8,570 nucleotides of DNA from Bacteroides sp. (GCA_030151845.1 JASLCM010000062.1:1-8570); one strand, 5' to 3'; positions 1 through 5,602 are shown, counted from the stretch's first letter. Translations and numbers: made by a program. The notes: generated from the sequence alone by a model not told the origin.

Positions 1-244
1 TACCATAGAGAGGTAAGAACACACTCGTTATAAATACGATGGCTAGACTTCCAGATAAACCTATTAAATTAAAAAGAGGTTGAAAGAAATTAGAGAGATA
101 AACAATCACCCCATAGTAATCCAGTAAGCGAACTACTAGTGATATGGGAAGCATTAGCTTCAGCAACCAAAAAGAGGTTTTTAAAGAGCTGGGTAACGCA
201 GTAAGTACACAACTTTTAATGCGTTGATAAAAAGAGGTTTGCAT
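1..244 (-). CDS. Nucleoside-recognition (Gate) domain membrane protein, N-terminal part, cut by window edge
   Basis: A minus-strand reading frame opens with ATG at 244-242, one base after the smpB stop, and stays open for 81 codons to the window edge, so the 3' end is missing. It begins MQTSFYQRIKSCVLTALPSS. Hydrophobic stretches at about residues 23-41, 44-58 and 62-80 look like membrane segments. The segment around residues 24-40 (FWLLKLMLPISLVVRLL), the FFQPLFNLIGLSG stretch (53-65) and ITSVFLPLYG (72-81) resemble, from memory, Bacteroidota nucleoside-recognition Gate proteins (PF07670; YjiH or spore-maturation-like). These are inner-membrane proteins whose transported substrate is mostly unproven. 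Placement directly behind smpB suggests the same transcript. The family call rests on partial sequence; that it is a real coding region is more certain than its function. Confidence 0.75.
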   Translation of the reverse strand, partial: MQTSFYQRIKSCVLTALPSSLKTSFWLLKLMLPISLVVRLLDYYGVIVYLSNFFQPLFNLIGLSGSLAIVFITSVFLPLYG

Positions 245-245
245 A

Positions 246-701
246 TTAGAATTTGAACATACGATCCATATCTCTTTTGGCATCCTTCTCTTTCAGGCTC
301 TCTCGTTTGTCGTATTGTTTCTTACCTCGAGCTAAACCTATAACAACTTTGGCTAATCCTCTATCATTAATAAATAGCCGCAAAGGAATAATTGTATTAC
401 CTGTCTCCTTAGTCCCTCTTATCAATTTTCTAATCTCTTGTTTTTGTAGTAATAACTTACGATCTCTCCGAGCATTATGGTTGTTATAAGAGCCATAAAA
501 GTATTCAGAAATACTCATATTTTTCACCCATAATTCTTCAGTACTAGAGAAGTAACAGAATGTATCTACCAAACTGGCTTTCCCCATACGAATAGACTTA
601 ATTTCTGTGCCTGTAAGTACTATTCCTGCTGTATAGGTTTCTATGATTTCATAATCAAAGGTAGCTCTTCTATTCTTTATATTTATGTTGGTCTTACTCA
701 T
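246..701 (-). CDS. smpB: SsrA-binding protein SmpB
   Basis: SmpB binds tmRNA and carries it to stalled ribosomes, so that the nascent protein is tagged for degradation and the ribosome is released (trans-translation, cytoplasm). The 151-residue protein has the usual family length. It shows the N-terminal beta-barrel signature NRRATFDYEIIETYTAGIVL (10-29) followed by GTEIKSIR (31-38), the central NHNARRDRKLLL segment (74-85), and the basic C-terminal tail starting at GKKQYDKRE (126-134), which occupies the decoding centre in known SmpB structures. The ATG at 701-699 lies one base beyond the TAA of the Yip1-like gene, and the stop lies one base before the Gate gene, so translation is probably coupled in this operon. 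No tmRNA gene (ssrA) is visible in the window. Nothing is odd about the protein. Confidence 0.97.
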   Translation of the reverse strand: MSKTNINIKNRRATFDYEIIETYTAGIVLTGTEIKSIRMGKASLVDTFCYFSSTEELWVKNMSISEYFYGSYNNHNARRDRKLLLQKQEIRKLIRGTKETGNTIIPLRLFINDRGLAKVVIGLARGKKQYDKRESLKEKDAKRDMDRMFKF

Positions 702-702
702 C

Positions 703-1278
703 TTAGTTCAATATATGAAGTAATTTATCAAAAACAAAGTAGATTAGTCTTGGACTTAACAGCACAAATACTGTTATCCAAACAGTCGCGGTAGCTCGCT
801 TGTTGTCATCTATTTCGGAGGCCAATGCAGATAATCCCTCCCACACCACATAGGCTGTGTAAATCTGAATAACCCAACTAATAACACGAAAAGATGGAGC
901 AATTCCTAACAACAAGGTTAATAAAAAGTAAACAACAAGTGAGTAGCCAGTGAGCTGCTGAGCCTCCACTATGTCTTGTTCTACACCTAAAACAGAGACT
1001 AGGTATTTATGTACAGCATAGGAAGCTAAGTAAAAACCACCAAACAAGGAGACTAGGAGACTACAACACTCTTTCATTGCCAACTGATAACTTAGCGGCT
1101 CTCCCCATCCATAACTAAATATGAGACTTAGAAATGTAACTAGAGCGATTATCCCTAAGTAGGGATAAACAAATTCAGTATGTACCTTTCGTTTGTCTTC
1201 AAAACGAATTTCCTCCCATGCCTTAGCAGGAGAGGAAATTAATAATAACGATATTCTAATTAATTCTTTATAATTCAA
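703..1278 (-). CDS. Yip1-like integral membrane protein, TTG start
   Basis: A 191-residue protein with about five hydrophobic segments (roughly residues 37-57, 72-94, 110-129, 131-152 and 164-184). The N-terminus NYKELIRI, followed by SSPAKAWEEI (15-24), is the pattern I associate with Bacteroidota Yip1/YIF1-like proteins (PF04893). These are polytopic membrane proteins of unknown role in bacteria, with only a fold-level link to eukaryotic Golgi Yip1. The first codon is TTG (1278-1276). The only upstream codon in this frame is ACA, preceded by the TAA of the lipoprotein gene, and the next ATG is residue 68, inside the fold. TTG is therefore the only sensible start. It lies three bases behind that stop, which favours re-initiation by the same ribosome. 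It is probably co-transcribed with smpB. Residues C71 and C72 form a Cys pair at the start of the second helix. Confidence 0.75.
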   Translation of the reverse strand: MNYKELIRISLLLISSPAKAWEEIRFEDKRKVHTEFVYPYLGIIALVTFLSLIFSYGWGEPLSYQLAMKECCSLLVSLFGGFYLASYAVHKYLVSVLGVEQDIVEAQQLTGYSLVVYFLLTLLLGIAPSFRVISWVIQIYTAYVVWEGLSALASEIDDNKRATATVWITVFVLLSPRLIYFVFDKLLHILN

Positions 1279-1281
1279 TGT

Positions 1282-2028
1282 TTAATTAATTTTTGCTCGA
1301 ATGACAGCTGGATTAGTTTTCAACCACTCATCCAATCTCCCCTTCGAAACTATTTTAACATTTACTGAGTCACCGCTCAGCTCAATATCGGGGTAGTTAC
1401 TTTGCAACTCTACTCTATGAGGCAATTGTACACTCATAAAGCCTGCTCTTTCCATCGCAAAACCTTCCTCTTCTTGAACTTCACGCACAAAGTTAATAAA
1501 CAATGTATCTTTATCTACACGATCAATATACATATTAAACATCTTTAGCACACCATTTTCTGATAACTCTTTTTCTGTTGTGTTAAAGACAAAATCCAAT
1601 AGCGTAACATATCCATTACCGGCAGAGATATTCCCTAGTTTAGAAATGTAGAATTTTTCATCAACATCGTGTTTAGGAGACATTGTTTTAGTAGGGATTT
1701 CAAGTGCCTGTACAATTGTTACTGAGTTTACGGTTTCTGGATCAAAATGTTCTGCTCCATCTGCCAGTTCAAAAACAATAGAAGCACGCGTTGGATAACT
1801 GGCTTCACCACCTTCTGTTCTCCTCATTAAAGCATTAGGATTGGTTGGTGATAACTTATATCCCTCATCAGTTATTAATATTCGATCTACAGGATAAAGA
1901 GAGTTAAGAGTTACAAATGAGCCCAATCTCATCGGTGTATCGTCAGAATTTAAGCAAGAGCTAAACCCTACAACCAAAAGAATCAAGGAAAATGCTACTA
2001 GAGCTTTAAATGTCGTTTTCATAACCAT
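1282..2028 (-). CDS. NigD-like outer-membrane lipoprotein
   Basis: A 248-residue secreted lipoprotein. The lysine-containing start (MVMKTTFK) is followed by a hydrophobic core (about residues 9-21) and a lipobox-like FSSC with the lipidated Cys at 25, then LNSDD. Acidic residues this close to the Cys resemble the Bacteroidota lipoprotein export signal for surface display. The mature part is beta-rich: SFVTLNSLYPVDRILITDEG (37-56), then YPTRASIVFEL, and a long C-terminal beta domain. Size and layout suggest a NigD-like protein (PF12667/PF17415), a family found widely in Bacteroidales and named after a bacteriocin cluster. Biochemical function is unknown, and the family call is a recollection from pattern, not a search. 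A second ATG two codons downstream (2022-2020) is an equally good start. It is the first gene of the operon with the Yip1-like gene, smpB and the Gate gene. Confidence 0.65.
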   Translation of the reverse strand: MVMKTTFKALVAFSLILLVVGFSSCLNSDDTPMRLGSFVTLNSLYPVDRILITDEGYKLSPTNPNALMRRTEGGEASYPTRASIVFELADGAEHFDPETVNSVTIVQALEIPTKTMSPKHDVDEKFYISKLGNISAGNGYVTLLDFVFNTTEKELSENGVLKMFNMYIDRVDKDTLFINFVREVQEEEGFAMERAGFMSVQLPHRVELQSNYPDIELSGDSVNVKIVSKGRLDEWLKTNPAVIRAKIN

Positions 2029-2041
2029 AGCTTTTACAAAA

Positions 2042-2049
2042 CAAATATA
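2042..2049 (-). promoter_or_regulatory. Candidate promoter -7 box of the lipoprotein-Yip1-smpB-Gate operon
   Basis: Read on the minus strand this is TATATTTG, a full match to the Bacteroidetes -7 consensus TAnnTTTG, ending 13 bases before the first lipoprotein ATG. No clear TTTG lies at the usual -33 distance; that position is occupied by the TTTAAAAGGG direct repeats. The leader would be very short. The local AT-richness makes a chance match possible. Confidence 0.45.
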
Positions 2050-2065
2050 ATAAATTAAATAATTA

Positions 2066-2090
2066 CCCTTTTAAATACCTCCCTTTTAAA
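2066..2090. repeat. Two direct copies of CCCTTTTAAA upstream of the lipoprotein operon
   Basis: CCCTTTTAAA occurs exactly at 2066-2075 and again at 2081-2090, a 15-base period. On the minus strand this reads TTTAAAAGGG twice. The repeats lie about 17-41 bases upstream of the candidate -7 box, where a -33 element or a regulator would sit, so a binding site for a transcription factor is possible but unproven. Confidence 0.4.
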
Positions 2091-2140
2091 GAAGCCTATA
2101 GTTATTAAATGCTAACACTTCTAAAATACTGCATCGATAG

Positions 2141-2638
2141 TTAAACTATTTTTGCAAAAAGCTCAATATGCTCATCTACATAGCTTGCTATTATGGTAGA
2201 AATCAACTCTTCCTCCTCAAAGAAACTCTCCTCAAGTTCATCAAAAACTTCATACGTCTCATACATGGCCATAAATTCCTCTTCTGTTCTCTCCTTTTCT
2301 AAATCTTCACGATTTTTATCAAATATCTCTTTGGCTTTATAAAGGAGTTTGGCAAAATCTCCTGCACCCCATAAACGCATCGCTTTAGCAAAAGGATTAT
2401 CAAAAATATATCCTCCGTACCCATTTTGGATTAATTGACAAAATCCGCCTTCTAATAATTCCTTTCTAAAGATAGAATAAGAGAGTAATACGTGCTGATC
2501 TCCTGTTAGCTTATGCATATTATCTGCTGTTAGCTCATTGTCTATCTTCTTTAAATAGGCGGCTATAAATAACTCAAGAAAATCATCCATTCCTTTACTT
2601 GCCGCTTGTTCTAACTCTTTATCTGCTATCTCAACCAT
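2141..2638 (-). CDS. DMP19/DUF4375 family acidic protein (putative DNA mimic)
   Basis: A 165-residue cytoplasmic protein with no signal peptide or membrane segment. The core GGFCQLIQNGYGGYIFDNPF (64-83), followed by AKAMRLWG, matches the conserved block of the DMP19/DUF4375 family (PF14300). The founding Neisseria DMP19 is an acidic dimer reported to mimic DNA and to keep a transcription factor off its operator. By my count there are about 37 Asp/Glu against about 17 Lys/Arg, densest at residues 111-145 (runs EEE and EEEE), which fits a DNA-mimic surface. The target in this organism is unknown, and most family members are untested. It is separated from the downstream lipoprotein gene by 112 bases that contain a promoter candidate, so it may be its own transcript. 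Start is the ATG at 2638-2636, with no strong Shine-Dalgarno, as usual in this phylum. Confidence 0.75.
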   Translation of the reverse strand: MVEIADKELEQAASKGMDDFLELFIAAYLKKIDNELTADNMHKLTGDQHVLLSYSIFRKELLEGGFCQLIQNGYGGYIFDNPFAKAMRLWGAGDFAKLLYKAKEIFDKNREDLEKERTEEEFMAMYETYEVFDELEESFFEEEELISTIIASYVDEHIELFAKIV

Positions 2639-2680
2639 ACTAATACTTAACTTTTCCTTTACGGTATTTTATTTATTGAA

Positions 2681-2688
2681 CAAAAATA
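2681..2688 (-). promoter_or_regulatory. Candidate promoter -7 box of the DMP19-family gene
   Basis: On the minus strand this reads TATTTTTG, matching TAnnTTTG, 42 bases before the ATG of the DMP19-family gene. I see no TTTG at the expected -33 position, so the site is only a candidate. The 269-base gap it lies in (2639-2907) is a divergent intergenic region and holds no convincing small gene. Confidence 0.4.
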
Positions 2689-2819
2689 GAGAATCTATTT
2701 TAATTCCATGCCTATTTAGATTGTAATCTTTTAAGAGATTGGTCAATAAGGTCCCTCATTTTCTAGATTCATTACTTAGAATCATTAACAATTGGATTAA
2801 AAAAAAGAACGAAATGTCA

Positions 2820-2835
2820 ATTTGTATTCACAAAT
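2820..2835. repeat. Inverted repeat ATTTGT-N4-ACAAAT over the -33 box
   Basis: A perfect 6-base inverted repeat with a 4-base spacer. The left arm contains the TTTG of the -33 element of the NifU-like/GGGtGRT promoter. A dimeric regulator bound here would compete with RNA polymerase, so it is a possible operator. The arms are short and AT-rich, so chance is a real alternative. Confidence 0.3.
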
Positions 2836-2851
2836 ATTTCTTCTACCTTTG
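2821..2851 (+). promoter_or_regulatory. Bacteroidetes-type sigma-A promoter for the NifU-like/GGGtGRT operon
   Basis: A -33 box TTTG (2821-2824) and a -7 box TACCTTTG (2844-2851) are separated by 19 bases, fully matching the Bacteroidetes primary sigma consensus TTTG-N19-21-TAnnTTTG. Transcription would start near 2857 and give a leader of about 50 bases before the ATG at 2908. It is the best-matching promoter in the window. Confidence 0.8.
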
Positions 2852-2907
2852 TGGCACAGAACTTTGGCTACATATTATTTATATATATTATTTAAAAAAG
2901 GTAAATT

Positions 2908-3609
2908 ATGACTTATTCACACGAAGTGGAACACATGTGTGTTGTTAAGCAAGGACCTAACCATGGTCCAGCTCCCATACCTGAGGAAGGCAAATGGGTA
3001 AAATCTAAAGAGATTGTTGATATTTCTGGATTAACACACGGTGTGGGTTGGTGTGCTCCACAACAAGGAGCATGTAAGCTTACACTTAATGTTAAAGAGG
3101 GAATTATTCAAGAAGCTCTTATCGAAACTATTGGTTGCTCTGGTATGACACACTCAGCAGCGATGGCTTCAGAAATTTTACCAGGAAAAACAATTCTTGA
3201 GGCACTAAATACAGACCTTGTATGTGACGCGATAAACACAGCAATGCGTGAGCTATTCTTACAAATTGTATACGGTCGTACACAATCAGCTTTCTCTGAA
3301 GGTGGATTAACGATTGGTGCTGGTCTCGAAGACTTGGGTAAAGGTCTACGTAGCCAAGTTGGTACTCTATATGGAACTCTAGCTAAAGGTCCTCGTTACC
3401 TTGAAGTGGCAGAAGGTTATATTAAGACCCTTGCATTGGATGAAAATGATGAAATCTGTGGTTACGAGTTTGTACACATGGGAAGATTCATGGACGAAGT
3501 TAAGAAAGGTACAGATGCAAATGAAGCATTGAAAAAAGTTACCGGAACTTATGGACGCTTCACCAAAGAAGATGGAGCAGTTAAATTTATAGACCCACGT
3601 CAAGAATAA
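2908..3609 (+). CDS. NifU/IscU-like iron-sulfur scaffold-type protein, partner of GGGtGRT protein
   Basis: A 233-residue cytoplasmic protein. Residues about 40-105 resemble the NifU/IscU N-terminal domain (PF01592): WCAPQQGACKLTL (48-60), then TIGCSGMTHSAAMASEILPG (74-93). The latter parallels the IscU stretch that contains a cluster-ligand Cys followed by a Gly-Lys helix. Cysteines are at 11, 49, 56, 77, 106 and 184; C49 or C56 and C77 are the likely counterparts of the first two scaffold cysteines. The protein is much longer than IscU (about 128 residues). Its C-terminal half (GAGLEDLGKGLRSQVGTLYG at 137-156, then an alpha/beta tail) is specific to this subfamily. No isc or suf genes are nearby, so general Fe-S assembly is not supported by context. 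The gene ends with three in-frame TAA codons and is followed 21 bases later by the GGGtGRT gene. Codon use suggests high expression. Cluster binding is inferred only. Confidence 0.8.
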   Translation: MTYSHEVEHMCVVKQGPNHGPAPIPEEGKWVKSKEIVDISGLTHGVGWCAPQQGACKLTLNVKEGIIQEALIETIGCSGMTHSAAMASEILPGKTILEALNTDLVCDAINTAMRELFLQIVYGRTQSAFSEGGLTIGAGLEDLGKGLRSQVGTLYGTLAKGPRYLEVAEGYIKTLALDENDEICGYEFVHMGRFMDEVKKGTDANEALKKVTGTYGRFTKEDGAVKFIDPRQE

Positions 3610-3630
3610 TAATAAAGAGAGATAAACAAT

Positions 3631-4632
3631 ATGGCATTATTTGAAAGTTACACTCGCCGTATCGATAAGATTAACGCAGTGTTAAACGCAAACGGAATAA
3701 AGGATATCGAGGAAGCTAAAGCTATTTGCGATGGCATTGGTATCAACCCTTATAAAACTTGTGAAGAAACTCAACCTATCTGCTTCGAAAATGCAAAATG
3801 GGCCTATGTTGTAGGTGCAGCTATTGCTATCAAGAAGGGCTGTAAGGATGCAGCTGAAGCAGCTGAAGCAATTGGAATTGGACTACAATCTTTTTGTATC
3901 CCTGGTTCTGTTGCAGAAGACCGTAAAGTAGGTATCGGACACGGTAACCTTGCTGCTCGTCTTTTACGTGAAGAGACTAAGTGTTTTGCTTTCCTAGCTG
4001 GACACGAATCATTTGCAGCAGCCGAAGGTGCTATCAAGATTGCAGCAAAGGCAGATAAAGTTCGTAAAGAACCTCTACGCTGTATCCTTAATGGTTTAGG
4101 TAAAGACGCAGCACAAATCATCTCACGTATCAACGGATTTACTTATGTTGAAACTGAGTTTAACTACCACACTTCTGAACTAAAGGTAGTTAAAGAAATT
4201 GCTTATTCTAATGGTCCACGTGCTAAGGTAAAATGCTACGGAGCCGATGATGTTAGAGAAGGTGTAGCAATTATGCATGAAGCAGGAGTTGATGTATCTA
4301 TTACTGGTAACTCAACAAACCCTACTCGCTTCCAACATCCTGTTGCTGGAACTTATAAGAAAGAGCGTATGGAACTTGGCAAGAGATATTTCTCTGTAGC
4401 CTCAGGTGGTGGTACAGGACGTACTCTACACCCAGACAATATGGCTGCTGGTCCAGCTTCATACGGTATGACAGATACTATGGGACGTATGCACTCTGAT
4501 GCACAGTTTGCTGGTTCATCTTCTGTACCTGCTCACGTTGAAATGATGGGATTCTTAGGTATGGGTAACAATCCAATGGTTGGTTGTACCGTTGCTGTTG
4601 CTGTAGACATTGCTACTGCATTAGCGAAGTAA
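3631..4632 (+). CDS. GGGtGRT family protein (PF14057), function unknown
   Basis: A 333-residue soluble protein carrying the family-naming motif GGGTGRT at residues 259-265, directly after YFSVAS and before LHPDNMAAGP. Other Gly-rich stretches are GIGHGNLAAR (101-110), FLAGHESFAAAEGA (121-134) and the C-terminal FLGMGNNPMVGC (308-319). Nine cysteines lie at 33, 44, 51, 71, 89, 118, 151, 202 and 319, which would allow metal, cluster or redox chemistry but prove none. Length matches the family (about 330). No function is established to my knowledge. The motif is Gly-rich like a phosphate- or nucleotide-binding loop, yet lacks a P-loop Lys. Constant pairing with the NifU-like gene suggests the two act together. 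Thirteen of 15 Arg codons are CGT or CGC, although AGA is frequent in neighbouring genes, which points to strong expression. A strong terminator follows the stop by about 20 bases. Confidence 0.9.
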   Translation: MALFESYTRRIDKINAVLNANGIKDIEEAKAICDGIGINPYKTCEETQPICFENAKWAYVVGAAIAIKKGCKDAAEAAEAIGIGLQSFCIPGSVAEDRKVGIGHGNLAARLLREETKCFAFLAGHESFAAAEGAIKIAAKADKVRKEPLRCILNGLGKDAAQIISRINGFTYVETEFNYHTSELKVVKEIAYSNGPRAKVKCYGADDVREGVAIMHEAGVDVSITGNSTNPTRFQHPVAGTYKKERMELGKRYFSVASGGGTGRTLHPDNMAAGPASYGMTDTMGRMHSDAQFAGSSSVPAHVEMMGFLGMGNNPMVGCTVAVAVDIATALAK

Positions 4633-4651
4633 ACCTATTTTCTAGATATTA

Positions 4652-4693
4652 AAAAGGGGAGAATTTTAAAATTCTCCCCTTTTAGTTTTATAA
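4652..4693 (+). terminator. Rho-independent terminator of the NifU-like/GGGtGRT operon
   Basis: The 16-base arm at 4652-4667 (AAAAGGGGAGAATTTT) is followed directly by its exact reverse complement at 4668-4683, then a T-rich tail (AGTTTTATAA). The GGGGAG/CTCCCC core gives stability. The upstream A-run provides a short U-tract for the other strand as well, so it may work in both directions. Confidence 0.9.
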
Positions 4694-4712
4694 AAGAAGT
4701 ATATCCATCCAT

Positions 4713-4744
4713 TTTCATGATATATTATAAAAAAAGTATCTTTC
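4713..4744 (+). promoter_or_regulatory. Weak promoter candidate for the downstream lipoprotein gene
   Basis: TTTC (4713-4716), a 20-base spacer and TATCTTTC (4737-4744) resemble the TTTG / TAnnTTTG pair, with the final G replaced by C in both boxes. If used, it would give a leader of roughly 110 bases that contains the hairpin at 4797-4840. Nothing better is visible between the terminator and the lipoprotein ATG. Confidence 0.25.
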
Positions 4745-4796
4745 AAATGCAGTATTTTAGTTTTTGCTCATTTATCTAATGATAACATTTTTAGTT

Positions 4797-4840
4797 AAAA
4801 GCTTATCTCTACAATTCTAGATAAGTAGATTAAAGCTTTT
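4797..4840 (+). promoter_or_regulatory. Leader hairpin(s) upstream of the lipoprotein gene
   Basis: AAAAGCTT (4797-4804) pairs with AAGCTTTT (4833-4840). Inside, CTTATCT (4802-4808) pairs with AGATAAG (4819-4825) around a 10-base loop. The two stems share CTT, so they partly compete. The outer stem runs into TTTTTTATATTT, like a weak intrinsic terminator placed 20-odd bases before the ATG at 4862. It could be an attenuator, a leftover terminator or a chance structure. It matches no riboswitch class I know. Confidence 0.35.
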
Positions 4841-4861
4841 TTATATTTAAAAAAAATTGAA

Positions 4862-5485
4862 ATGAAAGCATTTACTAAAACAAAAAATCTACTTTTTACG
4901 CTTGTTTGCTCACTTTTAATGGTATCCTTTGCTGCCTGCTCCAGCGATGATGACGAAAATCCGTTAGCAATAATCAATGGTGCTTATGATGGGAAAATGT
5001 ACTTAGAAGAAGGTCCAACTCCTTATGAGGAAGCAGAAGAGGCTAAGTCTTGGGATATAACTGCTACAGTTAATGAATCTACAATAGAACTGAAAAATCT
5101 ACCTGTAAAGGAACTTTTAGATCCTATAATAAACCCTGTAGAACCTACAGCCAATCAAGCTGAAGAAAATAAACCTATTCAAGGAGAAACTTATAAAATT
5201 GGATATAGTGGAAAGTTTGCAGACGATGGAAAAAGTATAAAACTCACACTCAATAAAGAAGATTTAGTGGTTATCATACCTACTCCACGTAAAGATGGAG
5301 AGGAGAATCAAGGAGAACTAGCTAGTAAAATTACATTAAAGATTGAACCCGAAAATCCAGCTATAGCTAATTTAGAGAACAAAGAGATTAATATGAAACT
5401 CATTGTAACTGAGGTAATAGTTGGAGATGAGAATGTAAAAGATTTTACAAGAACTACCTGTTCTTTTAAGTTAACAAAAAAATAA
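4862..5485 (+). CDS. Putative surface-exposed lipoprotein, unknown function
   Basis: A 207-residue secreted lipoprotein I cannot assign with confidence. MKAFTKTK (1-8), a hydrophobic core (9-22) and the lipobox FAAC (Cys 26) form a signal peptide for lipid attachment. Immediately after the Cys comes SSDDDE, which matches the Asp-rich lipoprotein export signal described for Bacteroides and relatives, so the protein is probably on the cell surface. The mature part is acidic and mostly alternating hydrophobic/polar beta strands. It starts with INGAYDGKMY (38-47), and a proline-rich turn region (about 87-106, DPIINPVEPTANQ) divides it into two halves. INGxYxGKMY near the start resembles small Bacteroidales calycin-like or DUF4840-type lipoproteins, but this is a weak guess. 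It is flanked by terminators on both sides and so is likely monocistronic. Confidence 0.8.
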   Translation: MKAFTKTKNLLFTLVCSLLMVSFAACSSDDDENPLAIINGAYDGKMYLEEGPTPYEEAEEAKSWDITATVNESTIELKNLPVKELLDPIINPVEPTANQAEENKPIQGETYKIGYSGKFADDGKSIKLTLNKEDLVVIIPTPRKDGEENQGELASKITLKIEPENPAIANLENKEINMKLIVTEVIVGDENVKDFTRTTCSFKLTKK

Positions 5486-5509
5486 AGAGCGAGTAAAGTA
5501 TAGAGTCTA

Positions 5510-5550
5510 TAAAGGGAGAGATTTGTACAAATCTCTCCCTTTACTTTTAT
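5510..5550 (+). terminator. Rho-independent terminator of the lipoprotein gene
   Basis: A perfect 17-base inverted repeat without spacer (arms 5510-5526 and 5527-5543; core GGGAGAG/CTCTCCC), followed by CTTTTAT. It is 24 bases behind the lipoprotein stop. It isolates that gene from sppA. Confidence 0.9.
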
Positions 5551-5565
5551 CACATTTTAAACAAA

Positions 5566-5588
5566 ATAGGTAAAAAGATAGGTAAAAA
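5566..5588. repeat. Tandem 11-base repeat ATAGGTAAAAA upstream of the sppA promoter
   Basis: ATAGGTAAAAA occurs at 5566-5576 and 5578-5588, a 12-base period with one spacer base. It lies 14-37 bases before the candidate -7 box of sppA, where the -33 element would be, so it may be a regulator site or an A-tract that helps RNA polymerase. Chance is possible. Confidence 0.35.
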
Positions 5589-5602
5589 TCACCCGCTTTC
5601 TT

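Noticed and set aside
71..240. Three copies of AAAAAGAGGTT (71-81, 169-179, 229-239) as a possible repeat array
   Set aside because: They lie inside the minus-strand Gate protein gene. Two encode Thr-Ser-Phe in the same frame and the third is in another frame; spacing is irregular (98 and 60), so this is coding sequence with chance similarity.
253..489. Plus-strand 78-codon frame opposite smpB
   Set aside because: Shadow of the clearly recognisable smpB gene; no independent support.
2131..2160. Palindromes ATAGTTtAACTAT and TTTTTGCAAAAA around the DMP19 stop as a terminator
   Set aside because: The arms are short and have almost no G/C pairs, and one lies inside the coding end. They do not make a convincing intrinsic terminator.
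2739..2948. 69-codon plus-strand open frame with a hydrophobic, Lys/Ile/Tyr-rich product
   Set aside because: It runs through the divergent promoter region and overlaps the start of the NifU-like gene out of frame. The composition reflects AT-rich intergenic DNA.
3616..3630. AGAGAGATAAACAAT shared by the GGGtGRT intergenic spacer and positions 92-106
   Set aside because: The second copy lies antisense inside the Gate gene, and the word is simple A/G-rich sequence, so a shared regulatory role is unlikely.
3804..4133. Minus-strand 109-codon frame opposite the GGGtGRT gene
   Set aside because: Antisense shadow caused by the biased codon use of the real gene; the product is a low-complexity Ala/Ser/Pro sequence.
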